A stretch of 64,000 nucleotides of DNA from Bicyclus anynana (taxonomy: Eukaryota; Arthropoda; Insecta; Lepidoptera; Nymphalidae), in the NCBI RefSeq assembly GCF_947172395.1, contig NC_069097.1, positions 5,688,142 through 5,752,141 of the forward strand. Direction: 5' to 3'. How positions within the stretch are numbered: position 1 is the first letter of the stretch; every line of letters starts with the position of its first letter. The notes beneath the pieces are model-generated. The model was given only the letters and a program-made list of their open reading frames with translations, was not told the DNA's origin and made no database searches. Shown here in pieces: positions 50,610 through 61,306 of the stretch. The position numbers and the translations under genes were made by a program.

Positions 50610-51450
50610 ATACTACAATATGTTAACTTAAATCGGGTCGAATGAGCTGAGAAATATAATATATATGGTATATCAATATTTCATAACCTTACTATATGAA
50701 GCTGCAGAGTCTGACCACTGGACAAACGAGTACCTAGCTACTATATACTCTTAAAAATCTCCAGCGGAAATACTTGAAGGACATAGATAAATTACTTTAA
50801 TAGAGAAAGAAAATTGCGTTCCCAATCAATGGCAACACAAACAGTGCACGTGCAAGAGGTTTCATTACAGCCGAGTGCTCAATGGGAAACCTTTTTATTA
50901 AATTGCTAAGGGCGTACAGCTGTACGGGCGAACCCGTATGATTTATACCGATGTCGATTTACTTAAATTGGATTAATTTGCTCAATTGTAGCCCTCTTGG
51001 CAATGATTTATAAAATTAGACGCACTAATGAGTTTAGCGTGCTTAGCACTTCGCAGGTTTCGTTTGTTGTAAGTTTTCTATATGCAGCATTTTCCATGTG
51101 TCACAGAGTAAAGACGGTACAGAGTGAGTGTTTACAAGCAGCGTGGTGAAGCTGGTGAAACCCATAACAAAGTCGTCACGCGTCTCCTTGACAAAATTTA
51201 ATACTAACAACAATTACGTAAATTAATTATAACCGATAAAAAAATACTCCATCTTATTTCTTTATTTTTTGTGAACAGTTTTTAAAATATTTAAAAACAT
51301 AAGACGCAATTTTTCTTGAAAAATATTGAAAATTAGGGCCAGGGTCCTGTCTTATAGGAGAGGCGATTTGGAGCTTAAAACCAGCACGCTGCTCAAAAGC
51401 GGATTTGCAGGCTTAGTTTAGTTTACTTAGGTTTCATTTATTGTAAGTTT
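50610..51450. other. unannotated intergenic stretch
   Basis: AT-rich; nothing supportable. Confidence 0.3.
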
Positions 51451-51451
51451 T

Positions 51452-51498
51452 TAACCGACTTCCAAAAAGGAGGAGGTTCTACGTTCGGCTGTATGTAT

Positions 51499-51533
<35 letters not shown>

Positions 51534-51759
51534 ATGTCCAGCGATATTTCCGTCAATTATGGACCGATTTTGAAAATTCTTTTTTTGTTTTGAAGGGTTT
51601 ACTTCCAGGGTAGTCCCATTTTTTTCATGTCAGGATCTGATGATGGCATCCTGGAGAAATTGAGGGGAACTTTCGAAAGTTGTAGAGACGGCTAGTACGT
51701 TTGTTAGTGTTTCCATAAGGTATTTTAAACTACTACAACTTTATGAAGGTTTGGAGTTG
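51452..51759 (+). mobile_element. lepidopteran repeat leading into a tandem array
   Basis: AACCGACTTCCAAAAAGGAG, a poly(T) run at 51501-51529, then ATTATGGACCGATTTTGAAA and GTCAGGATCTGATGATGGCA. The latter phrase recurs inverted at 59640-59660 in a related copy. Non-coding. Confidence 0.5.
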
Positions 51760-52275
51760 GTCTGATGATGGAGCCGAAACACAGACGATGGAACTCGTCA
51801 AGGATTTACAGCAGTCACCTTTTGTTTGGGCTTGATTAATTTGTATTGATGAGTACTTTCCACCTATATGGGTTGTGACTGTATTAAAGGGTCTGGTGAT
51901 GAAGACGAGGGACAGTGAAGAGAACTCCTCGACGGTTCACAGTAGCTACCTTGTGTTTGGACTTGATAAATTTGTATTGATGAGAACTTTCCACCTAGAT
52001 GGATTGTGACTGTATTAAGGGTCTGATGATGAAGACGAGGGACAGTGAAGAGAACTCCTCGACGGTTCACAGTAGCTACCTTGTGTTTGGACTTGATAAA
52101 TTTGTATTGATGAGAACTTTCTACCTAGATGGATTGCGACTGTATTAAGGGTCTGGTGATGAAGACGAAGCACAGTGAAAAGAACTCCTCGACGGCTCAC
52201 AGTAGCTACCTTGTGTTTGGACTTGATAATTTTGTATTGATAAGAACTTTCCACTTAGATAGGTTGTGACTGTTC
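51760..52275 (+). repeat. four-unit ~130-bp tandem array
   Basis: Units start at 51760, 51891, 52021 and 52151 (spacings 131, 130 and 130). Each has GTCTG(G/A)TGATGAAGACG-like starts, GAACTCCTCGACGG, TTGTGTTTGGACTTGATAA and ACTTTCCACCTAGATGG. The first is most diverged; units 2 and 3 are nearly identical. The minus-strand open frames here are simply the repeat read in frame. Confidence 0.85.
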
Positions 52276-52311
52276 ACACGCAGTGGGTATGCTAACACTA
52301 AAAATAAAAAA

Positions 52312-52637
52312 ATAAAAATTTTAATAAAAAAAATTCAACCGACTTCCAACTCAAAAAATAACTGTAACTAAAAAGCAAAAAATAACATCCTACCTATGTG
52401 CTACCTTCTGATCAGTTTGAAGGCGGTGCCAAGCCAGTGTCGTGTTTTAATTAAAGCTGTTTCTGGAATAACCACAGAAATTTTGTAGTTTAAACGTATT
52501 TAATTAAAACATCACTGGCTTGGCACCGCCTTCAAACTGATCAGAAGGTAGCACATAGGTAGGATGTTATTTTTTGCTTTTTAGTTACAGTTATTTTTTG
52601 AGTTGGAAGTCGGTTGAATTTTTTTTATTAAAATTTT
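52312..52637. mobile_element. large fold-back with ~128-bp near-perfect arms
   Basis: AAAAATTTTAATAAAAAAAA, TTCAACCGACTTCCAACTCA, ACATCCTACCTATGTGCTAC and GCGGTGCCAAGCCAGTG on the left are repeated inverted on the right. The loop is about 50-60 bp. The same left-arm family appears one-armed at 59428-59580, so this looks like a head-to-head joined pair. Confidence 0.75.
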
Positions 52638-52842
52638 TTCTATGCAGCATTTTCCGTACGTAAAGCTTGTAAATACAAGGATGTAGATTATTTTAGTTCT
52701 CAAAACTTATCTCATTAATATGACCAAAAGTATAAAAATATAAATAATTATGTGTGTGGACTTGCGGCTTGCTCTCCAAAGGTTGCACTCTACCAACTTC
52801 CCAACTTCGTGGTACTGAAATTGCTTGTAAGAAAGAAATTCC

Positions 52843-53008
52843 TATAGCCAGGGATCCGTGGAACTAATTTACAATAATTGATTACTATCAAGTTAATTTT
52901 CCGAGAGTAGCTTTATCTTGATGAGACGCTCAACTTTTTTATTTACGAAAACTCTTGATTCTGGTAGCTAACTGGGTTAACTTGCAAATTTGTTCCACGG
53001 ATCTATAG
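52843..53008. mobile_element. MITE family M2 copy
   Basis: CTATAGCCAGGGATCCGTGG on the left and TTCCACGGATCTATAG on the right. The middle resembles the M2 copies at 12478 and 53712 in reverse order. Confidence 0.55.
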
Positions 53009-53354
53009 TACTATTAGTATTCATAGCCCCTAGATCTCATAACCCTAAGTCACATAGGTTAAGCAAAAGGCAGTAAACCCTATAGAATGTTTAAGTAAGT
53101 GATACGCATTTTTGTTAATTTGTTCTTCTCTTAGATCGATACTTTAAGCGAAGTCCAAGCATTTAAATCGATAAGTAGATAAATCTTGTACAGCCGGACG
53201 GATATTTGTGAATTGCGAACACGTTTAGCGTAATTTCGTTCGCTCAGCGCTGAGTAGAAATTGTTGTAAGTACTGCTGGCGGCCATAAGGCACGCATTAC
53301 ACCGGCTAACGATAATGTGAATATGATAGCTATTACATACTGAGCATCTGGGAG
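53009..53354. other. unannotated intergenic stretch
   Basis: Nothing supportable; unique AT-rich DNA between two repeats. Confidence 0.3.
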
Positions 53355-53590
53355 GATGCCTAGTGGATATAACATCTGCCCTCGATTCGGAGGGTGTAGG
53401 TTTGAATTTGGCCGGGGTATGCAACTTTAAATTTTCAGATATGTGAATTTTAAGAAATACGCGTATGTGAAGTATGCTAATCCGCATTGGGCTAGCGTGG
53501 ACTATTAGCTTAACCCCTCTCATACTGAGAGGAGACTCGTACTCAACAGTGAGCCGAATATGGGTTATCAAAGATGATGATGATATGCCT
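53355..53590 (+). mobile_element. SINE-B copy with GATGAT tail
   Basis: Head CCTAGTGGATATAACATCTG and GGTTTGAATTTGGCCGGG, body TTTTAAGAAATACGCG, GGAGACTCGTACTCAACAGT and GCCGAATATGGGTTATCAAA, then GATGATGATGAT. The tail shows how the family ends. Confidence 0.7.
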
Positions 53591-53711
53591 GATAATGCTA
53601 AGCGATTGAGGTAATGTTTTATTCCCGACATATAAAAAACGAGCTACGTTCTGAACTTCAGATGTAAAATGTATTATAACAGTATAATACATTTTATATT
53701 TCTATGAGCTT

Positions 53712-54052
53712 ATAGTCAGGGATCTGTAGAACATTTTGTACTAACTAGCTGTTATTTTTTACTGATGGTTAATTAATAGTTATACAATTTAATAGCCACA
53801 ATGTCCTTGTCCTGCCGTGGACGTCCATCGGCTGAGATGATGATGATGATGATGAATGTCCTACAAATTGCGTGGTACATTGTCTCGTTCCGACGCTCAG
53901 AATATTTTATTACCTGGTAACCCAGTTAGCTACCAGAATCGAGAATTTTCGTAAATATAAAAGTTGATCGTCGAGATCGAGATGTAGCTACTCACGAAAA
54001 ATTAACTTGATAGTAATCAGTTGTACAAAATGTTCTACGGATCCCGGACTAT
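53712..54052. mobile_element. MITE family M2, two-ended copy with nested micro-insertion
   Basis: ATAGTCAGGGATCTGTAGAA at the left and TTCTACGGATCCCGGACTAT at the right are inverted repeats. The body matches 12478-12712. A 48-bp RTE-like 3' end sits inside at 53807-53854. Confidence 0.7.
53807..53854 (+). mobile_element. 48-bp RTE-like 3'-end insertion
   Basis: CGTGGACGTCCATCGGCTGA followed by GATGATGATGATGAT matches the end of lepidopteran RTE elements (see 41630-41655). It is flanked by AATGTCC at 53800-53806 and 53855-53861, and the sister MITE has a single AATGTCT at 12517. Confidence 0.7.
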
Positions 54053-54686
54053 TAACTTTAAAGAGATCGGCAGACATAGATTTGATACTTTTAGAAAGAA
54101 TTATTCTGTTAAAATTTATAATAAAACATGTGTAACAAATATCTAGTTAAGAACTTAAATTAACCTGTTATCTTGTGGTCATGATAACGCACAAATTACT
54201 TGAAAAAAAGCTGCTTCAGAACTGCATAATCATTCCACATACATGCTTCATAATTCATCAATAAGTATAAGTGCAAGTAATTTGTAGGTAAATACATAGG
54301 TACAGGTACCTGCAAATCACTCGTGACTGGTGAAAAACCAAAGACATTTTCAACCTCGTCCCCTGTGAGTAATTTATGTTACCCGTATTGCATTTGGCTG
54401 GATATTTGCCAAAGAATGCAATTAAAAACCTTATTAGATGCAGATAATTGACACTCGGATATCTATTAACGATTGAATACATTAATGAGTTGCATTTTAT
54501 GCGCTTGTAATTACATAATTGTGAATTTCAAGTAAATTGCATTTGGTCGTTAGCGAAAGGATGGATAGAGCCTTTTATATGCCTCATTACTTGAGAACTC
54601 AAGACAAAAAATAAACGTACGTACCTATTTTAGATTGAACTGAAATTAAGATATTTTGAATTGAGTGTTTCATTTTTATTTATTTA
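54053..54686. other. unannotated intergenic stretch
   Basis: AT-rich; nothing supportable. Confidence 0.3.
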
Positions 54687-54842
54687 CTAGCTGACGCCTC
54701 GCGGTTTCACCTGCGTGGTTTCTGTTCCCGTAGGGATACGGGGATAATATATAATCTATAGCCTTCTTCGATAAATGGGCTGCCTAACACTGAAATTATT
54801 TTTCAAACGAATCAGTAGTTCCTGAGATTAGCGCGTTCTCTG
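54687..54842 (-). mobile_element. Lep1-like helitron-related element (family H1), 5'-truncated
   Basis: CTAG at 54687-54690 then CTGACGCCTCGCGGTTTCAC, GATAAATGGGCTGCCTAACA and TCCTGAGATTAGCGCGTTCT, the family in reverse. Its 5' TC end is missing. Confidence 0.65.
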
Positions 54843-55029
54843 GCCTATTACCTAATTTGATCAAATTAAAATAGACCATAATAAAAATAAACATCAAATC
54901 AGCTGAGAAATATCGTCTACCTACTGTATGATATCCACGAAGGGTTGCCAGTAGGCACCGGATGATATAATTGTTACATAAGGATCTTATTTTCGTATAT
55001 GTCAACTAACATACATCAAAGTTAGTGAA

Positions 55030-55150
55030 TTAGCTTGCTGGCGCTGTAATGGGCCGTTAATGAATTACACCGGTAGCAATACCCTTCAGACCGGAACCAT
55101 AGAATATACTGTAATACTGCATGACAGCAGAAATAAGATTGGTCGTAGTG
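55030..55150 (+). mobile_element. dispersed repeat copy (as at 43431)
   Basis: GAATTACACCGGTAGCAATA and CCCTTCAGACCGGAACC match the 43.5-kb copies. The 77-codon frame over it is incidental. Confidence 0.4.
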
Positions 55151-56324
55151 TCTTAGGTACTTTTCAGGACGATATATCACAAACAGCTCTACTACTACTA
55201 AATTTCTTGATTTTTTTTATGGCCCCAATTTTTCTTCTAGGTTATTCTATTCAATCTACAAACATTCAAACATTTGTAGTTTGTGATAGGTAAACAGACA
55301 CATACGTTTTGTTACGCGAAGTTCCCCTCAGTAGATCATATCATGTAAATATATAAAATCGATACAGTTTTCTCACGGTCGCGAAGCCGGCGCAGTCATT
55401 TCCCTCAAGGCAGGAAATGTGTCCACGTGCCGCACAGGAAGTTGAATTTTCGTTGACTCACAATGTACGCAATCTCCCATTAACTTCGTAACCCCCTTGA
55501 CACACGCACTTACGATTTGAATAAATGTCCTAGCGATAACTCAAGCGTAGTGTTGTATCTACAGGGGTGGGCAGGGTTGTAGATACTTTATAGGGTTGTT
55601 ATAAAAAGACCATAGCAGGAAAACTGTCTTCCAATTTCAAGTTTTGTTTAGCTACACCGCTAACAGAAAAAGACGAAAAAGATCGAGAGCGTGCAGGGTT
55701 GCTTGTGCATACATTTCCATTTTCCTTTATTTACGTTTTATGTACCTATCTATTATGTATTTATTTGTACGTAACGTTTTCGTAAAAAAAAATGTAGTTC
55801 TTTTATTGCTAGCGTCGGCTAGCCAATTTTATAAGAATTTTCGTAATTGATTCAGAATATCCAGATATTACCCCCTACAGTAACAAACATTTTTACCTCT
55901 TTAAATAATTTAAAGAGGTAAAGGAAAGGAATAATTATTATTCCTTTATAGATGTTGAAAACTGTCTTAAAAAGATGTTGAGGCTGTATGTACCTAGATC
56001 GTATCTAAAACATACAGACCCACATTCCCATCCTCAAAAAACATATACCTTCTTTGGTAGTCGGGAAATAAATAATATAAGATGATAATGATCGTAACAA
56101 GTGATTTAGTCACGGAGTGTTAATGCGATGTGCTAACGCTAATCGAATGATGGCCGCCTCACAGCACTTGAAAGCGAAGCGTTGGCCGCGGCAACTCTGC
56201 CTTGTTAACAGATAGTCATATCGCCATGGCTAATCTACAGCTATAGGGGACGTTGTTAGACATGATATAGACTGCGAAATAAAATAAGGAGCATCTAATC
56301 ATTAATACACAATAGATAGGTACT
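55151..56324. other. unannotated stretch with two adjacent hairpins
   Basis: TACCTCTTTAAA/TTTAAAGAGGTA (about 55896-55922) is followed at once by AAGGAATAA/TTATTCCTT. A GC-richer bit at 56140-56210 precedes a SINE. No gene. Confidence 0.3.
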
Positions 56325-56639
56325 TTTTTTATTATTCTTTCAAGTTAACCCTTGACTACAATCTCACCTGATTGTAAGTGATGAATACTGTTTAATCTGT
56401 TAGGAGGAAGGTGAAAATCCACACCCCTTTTCGGTTTCTACACGACATCGTACCGGAACGCTAAATCGCTTGGCGTTACGTCTTTGTCGGTAGGGTGATA
56501 ACTAGCCACGGCTGAAGCCTCCTACCAGCCAGACCTGGACCAATTAAGAAAATCTCAATCGGCGCAGCCGGGCATCGAACCCAGGTCCTCCGTTTTGTAA
56601 ATCCACCGCGCATACCACTGCGCCACGGAGGTCGTCAAA
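56325..56639 (-). mobile_element. SINE-A copy, minus strand, full-length
   Basis: Poly(T)-rich start, body ACAATCTCACCTGATTGTAA and CGGTTTCTACACGACATCGT, ending in the head as GCATACCACTGCGCCACGGA. Confidence 0.8.
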
Positions 56640-56713
56640 CTTACATATAAATAAAATTGAGGTGTCTGAAAAATAACCGTGTTTTCTTAAGTGTTTACAT
56701 TTACACGATATTA

Positions 56714-57642
56714 TCTATACTTATAATAAATCTGTAGAGAGGTCAATTCTGTACATGAAATATATTTCCAAAATAACTATCAGGGGGTGATTAGTGATCG
56801 ATACTGATGCCAAAAATGCAATCAGTAAAATTTTTGTCTGTCTGTCTGTCTGTCTGTCTGTATGTTCTTTATAGAAACAAAAACTACTGGACGGATTTTA
56901 ACGAAACTTGGTACAATTATTCTACATACTCCTGGGCAGGTTATAGTATACTTTTCATTACGCTACGATCAATAGCAGCAGAGCAGTGGAGAGAAATGTT
57001 GAGAAAACGGGAGAAGCTACTCAATTTTTTAAACTTACGTCGCGTGTACAGCCTTAATGGTTAAAGCTACATAGAAATCATGTATGACGGAAATGTTCTC
57101 CTTAAAATTATCTATAAAAACACAACAGCATATATATGCTATATATTATGGTTGACTCACAATAACACGTGTAACTCCCGATAGCTTAGCAGTTCGGAGC
57201 TTTCTAATTATATTTGTCTACTCTTATGTTTATAACACTCATCACTTATCCCTAACTAAATAAGTTAACATTATTACCTATTCAATAAAAAAAGAATCAT
57301 AAAAATCGGTAAAGAAACACCAAAGTTATACATGAAATACGCTAAGCCATCAAACGTGAATACTAATTCATGCTTTAAGGATTATTTTTGTGTAACGGTT
57401 GCCGCGCTCGACGCGACTCGCGGTGGGAGGAATAGATAAAGAAGTGCAGTCTTAATGAGTAGGGTAGGGTGGGGGTAAGGTAGGGGTAGTGTAGGGTAGG
57501 TGTGGGGCAGGGGTAGGGTAGGGGTAAGGTAGGGGTAGTGTAGGGTAGGGGTAGGGTACAGGTAGGTTAGGGTAGGGTAGGATAGGGGTAGTTGAAAGTT
57601 TACAACGACTTTCACGTAGACGAAGTCGCGGGCGTCCGCTAG
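56714..57642 (+). mobile_element. helitron-like family H2, possibly long copy with G-rich array
   Basis: TCTATACTTATAATAAATCT after A, a TCTG array (56832-56860), then the family body to about 57040. The terminal hairpin and CTAG appear only at 57617-57642 (GTAGACGAAGTCGCGGGCGT). Either one 929-bp element with a different middle or a truncated copy plus a separate end. Confidence 0.45.
57458..57592. repeat. degenerate GGTAGG array
   Basis: About 135 bp of GTAGGG/GGTAGG/GGGGTA units on the plus strand. It has many runs of three or more G, so G-quadruplex formation is plausible. It is not the insect telomere TTAGG, apart from a stray GGTTAGGG. The minus-strand open frame is an artefact of the repeat. 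Confidence 0.8.
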
Positions 57643-57643
57643 T

Positions 57644-57830
57644 AGCTACTAAAATAGCTTTTTTTTATTTTTTGTTTGTCTGACTATTTGTCCGGGCTAA
57701 TCTCTGGAACCGATTTAATGGTATTTTCACTACAACAACATATGGGCTACTTTATATCCCGGAAAAAAATAAGGTCCTCGCAGGGATTTGTAAAAAACTT
57801 CACGTGGACGTAGTCGCGGGCGTCCGCTAG
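57644..57830 (+). mobile_element. helitron-like 3' module
   Basis: GTCCGGGCTAATCTCTGGAA, TATCCCGGAAAAAAATAAGG and the hairpin GGACGTAGTCGCGGGCGTCC then CTAG at 57827-57830. It follows directly on another hairpin-CTAG end at 57642, giving two termini 188 bp apart. Confidence 0.55.
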
Positions 57831-58730
57831 TCTGTTAATATGTTCAAAGCTTTCGTCAAACACAAAGTAATAGTAAAATCATTAGGACAAAAATTCAAGT
57901 GCATACTTAAAGCTTAAACTTTCAACTTTACATTTCACCGTTACTAGCTATATAAAGTAATCATTGGCGCTTTAATTTGCAGTGAATCATCCAATTATAG
58001 AATAGTTACTTTGTAGTTACAAAGTAAGTATGTAAACAAGAAGAGACGTTATCTATTCACAAGGTCTAGACAAGAGCAAATAGAAAGCGTAGCGACTGTT
58101 AAAAAAGTCATAATGCGTAGTTTACACTAGATAGGCGTTTAGCACATGTCTGCGATGTCCGGGCCATCTCGGACAGGCCAATATTTGTCCGGGCAGGATG
58201 TTTGCTCCACGTATCGCCGAGGGACTAAAAGGTAAGAAAATATTTAAAATCGAGATCTTCAAGCGCCCGCGGACCACATTGTGTATTGATTTCTGAAGCA
58301 CGCACGCGAGATCTTGAAGTGTGCGCCCGGTACTGTCATGAACGAAATCTATTGACGAGCTGAAATGTAAAAATTTTTTGTACTACTTGTGTACATACGA
58401 ATTAATACTAAAACCATCTGTGGTACGCACAAGGTATTTGACTAGGGTACGCACTATACATACAAAATTGTACAAAATGGAAAATTATTTTTCCAATGCA
58501 GATTTACTCGTATTATAAGTTTTCAGTACAAACTATGCACGTCAATGAAAACTATACATATTAGAAATATTCGTATAAGTTAGCATGATATATGTTAATC
58601 CCTGGTGTTGTTGCTTGGTCTGAAGAAAGAAGATATGTAATGCATGCTGTTTTGAAAGATTCGTCGTCATCACTTAATGTCGATCAATTCAAAACAAGTG
58701 GACCATCTGTACTGTCTTTCAGTATCTATA
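57831..58730. other. unannotated intergenic stretch
   Basis: A moderately GC-rich patch at 58150-58340 (CATGTCTGCGATGTCCGGGC, AGCGCCCGCGGACC) holds no ORF. Nothing else is supportable. Confidence 0.3.
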
Positions 58731-58880
58731 ATCTATCCACTTGATTATTGTTATATTCAGGATTTGCAATTTCAAATATACCTTACACGATTTTCTAAGA
58801 AAAATTCTATTTTTAGAAAATCGTGTAAGGTATATTTGAAATTGCAAATCCTGAATATAACAATAATTAAGTAGATGGAT
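58731..58880. repeat. 150-bp fold-back, ~55-bp perfect core arms
   Basis: ATTGTTATATTCAGGATTTG and ATATACCTTACACGATTTTC in the left arm are exactly inverted in the right arm. Pairing extends outward with a few mismatches, and the loop is about 12-15 nt. Repeated nowhere else in the window. Confidence 0.85.
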
Positions 58881-59427
58881 TTTAAGTGTCCCTTTTAAAT
58901 ATGGAATATTTTATGTCTTTATGAGTTTAACTGTACATACTCGTACCAATAAAGTTACTCGTATCTAAAACACTTCTTATCGGGTTGTCAGCAAACGGGG
59001 CAACAAAAACCGTGACAGGCTCGCGATAGCAACAGTTTTTATTATACTTTGTATTGATATTCCAGTTATAAATAAACTGTCGAATGGAAATAGTTACTTG
59101 TTTTCATTTGCGTCGCGCGTTTCTATTCTAAGTATGATTAAACTATTATGTATTATGTGATGTGGCGTGCACTAAGTTTTTGAATAGGGTATGCAGATGC
59201 ATTGTAGTACCTATATACAAAAAAGGAAAATTCTTCTCCAATACAGGCTCGTAATGAGTTCCCAGATTAAGCAGTTCATTTTTACAACTATGTAGTGGAT
59301 GTGCCTTAAGATTTAGATTTTGTGGTATATTGAAGCTACTGTACAATTATCCTATTTGATACGGCCAAATTATGGCATTTATTCAGTTGTACTGAATTCA
59401 TAACGAGAAGTACTATCTTTTTTGTAA
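58881..59427. other. unannotated intergenic stretch
   Basis: AT-rich; a 66-codon minus-strand frame (59146-59346) has no recognisable domain. No gene is supported. Confidence 0.3.
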
Positions 59428-59840
59428 AAAAAATTAATAAAAAATACAACTGACTTCAAAATCGCAAAAATGTTTCTACTAAACTAAAAAGCGAAAAATA
59501 ACATTGTATGTGCTACCTTCTGATAAGTTTGAAGGCGGTACCAAGATAGTGTGCTGTATTAATTAAAGCTGTTTCTGAAAGAACTGTCTGAAAATCGGAA
59601 CGGAAACGGATTTAATTTCCCCCTCGATTTCTCCAGGATTCCATCATCAGATCCTGACATGATTACTATGGGACCAAATTGAAAGCATACCCTTTCAAAT
59701 AAAAAAAGAATTATATTCATAGCTTTCCACCAGTCATGATTAAAGCCAAACATAAACGTAACCGTAGTCATGATTAAATTAATTAGCCTTGACCAAAAAA
59801 ATCGGACTACTCGGTTAAAAGTTACACGTGTTCATACATA
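59428..59840 (-). mobile_element. dispersed repeat related to the 51.5-52.6 kb block
   Basis: CAACTGACTTCAAAATCGCA, ATGTGCTACCTTCTGATAAG and GAAGGCGGTACCAAGATAGT match the fold-back arm at 52330-52450. CCATCATCAGATCCTGACAT and AATTGAAAGCATACCCTTTC match, inverted, 51590-51660. It preserves an uninterrupted version of the family. Confidence 0.6.
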
Positions 59841-59903
59841 AAAAATATACACGTCGAATTGTTAACCTTCTCTAAGTTTTTCGACGGTTGAAAAAAATTA
59901 TAA

Positions 59904-60283
59904 TCTATACATAAAATAAATCTGTAGAGAGGTAAATTCTGTACATGAAATATATTTCCAAAATAACTATCAGGGGATGATTAGTGATTGATGATGATGC
60001 TAAAAATACAATCAGTAAAAATTTTGTCTGTACGTCTATCTGTCTGTCTGTATGTTCTTTATAGAAACAAAAACTACTCGACGGATTTTAACGAAACTTG
60101 GTACAATTATTCTTCATAATCCTTGGCAGGTTATAGTATACTTTTCATCACGCTACGATCAATAGGAGCAGATCAGTGAAGGGAGATGTTGGGAAAACAG
60201 GAGAAGTTACTCCATTTTTACAGCGATACTACTGGTTGGATTAAAGAGGTCTAAGGCCGGACAAAGTCGCAGGCGTTCGCTAG
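59904..60283 (+). mobile_element. helitron-like non-autonomous element (family H2), full-length
   Basis: A|TCTATACATAAAATAAATCT to GGACAAAGTCGCAGGCGTTC, then GCTAG|T, 380 bp. Close to the 42-414 copy along its whole length. The terminal hairpin carries two changes. Confidence 0.65.
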
Positions 60284-60762
60284 TGAATAATAAAGTGACA
60301 GATGACGCAGTGGCTAGTACCTACATGAATACATAGAAGGCGAGTAGGATGCTGTGTTTCGGCTGTTTATAGTCGATAGTACTATCAACGGAAGGCGCGC
60401 TCTTGACCCCCACTGATAAGCGGCCATAAATAGTGGAAACAGCTGGAACTCTGGATAACGACGGATATTGTGACACACTACTTGTATTATGGTATGTGGT
60501 TTGGTTTCACGTGGGCATATTATACCTATAAAATTTAATATAAACAATATTAATTTAGTGTACATGGAATAAGCTTAGGAGATAGATTTAATTTGCAGTA
60601 CAATGAGAAAATATCATAGGTCAAAATTGCAGAAAAAATCATAAAAAAATGTATCTGCTAAACTAAGCAAAACATTTAAAAATATCAAGTTGGTATCAGG
60701 ATGAATGCATTGAGATTAGGTAGTTTACTAGGACTTGTGTTTCGTTGCCACCATAATTCTAC
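60284..60762. other. unannotated intergenic stretch
   Basis: Nothing supportable; an 83-codon minus-strand frame has no domain I recognise. Confidence 0.3.
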
Positions 60763-61098
60763 TTTTTTTTTTTTTTATTGTTTACAAGTTAGCCCTTGAC
60801 TACAATCTCACCTGATGGTAAGCGATGATGTAGTTTTAGATGGAAGCGGGCTAACTCGTAAGGAGGAGGATGAAAATCCACACCCCTTTCGGTTTCTACA
60901 CGGCATCGTACTGGAACGCTAAATCGCTTGGCGGTACGTCTTTGCCGGTAGGGTGGTAACTAGCCACGGCCGAAGCCTCCCACCAGCCAGACCTGGACCA
61001 ATTAAGAAAATCTCAATCTGCCCAGCCGGGGATCGAACCCAGGACCTCAGTTTTGTAAATCCACCGCGCATACCACTGCGCCACGGAGGCCGTCAAAC
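60763..61098 (-). mobile_element. SINE-A copy, minus strand, full-length
   Basis: Poly(T) at 60763-60777, ACAATCTCACCTGATGGTAA, CGGTTTCTACACGGCATCGT, GCTAGTCAC-type block and head GCATACCACTGCGCCACGGA. Well preserved, including the B box (GGGGATCGAACCC). Confidence 0.85.
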
Positions 61099-61222
61099 TT
61101 ATATTAATAATTATACTATTTCGTTGTCACAATAAAAAAGGTAAGTATTCGTGTAAAATCCAAGGTTATAATATACTTACACAGGAATTTCCGCAAAGTA
61201 TGCTTCGATCCGATTAGTCTTG

Positions 61223-61306
61223 ATAAGTAGTTTATATTACAAATATAAACTACTTATACCTTATTAAGTTATTATATATATATAGTAATATAAACTACTT
61301 ATACCT
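61223..61306. repeat. AT-rich palindrome plus direct repeat
   Basis: ATAAGTAGTTTATATT (61223-61238) is inverted at 61242-61257, and AATATAAACTACTTATACCT occurs at 61242 and again at 61287. Confidence 0.8.

Noticed and set aside
51864..52254. Two overlapping minus-strand ORFs with repeated peptides
   Set aside because: The peptide repeats mirror the 130-bp DNA tandem array. One frame stays open because the unit has no stop in that phase.
53131..53631. 166-codon minus-strand ORF
   Set aside because: It spans the SINE-B copy; the peptide is repeat-derived.
57458..57592. Interstitial telomeric repeat
   Set aside because: Insect telomeres are TTAGG. This array is mainly GGTAGG/GTAGGG and irregular.
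57382..57615. 77-codon Tyr/Pro/Leu/Thr repeat ORF
   Set aside because: Translation of the CCTACC microsatellite complement.
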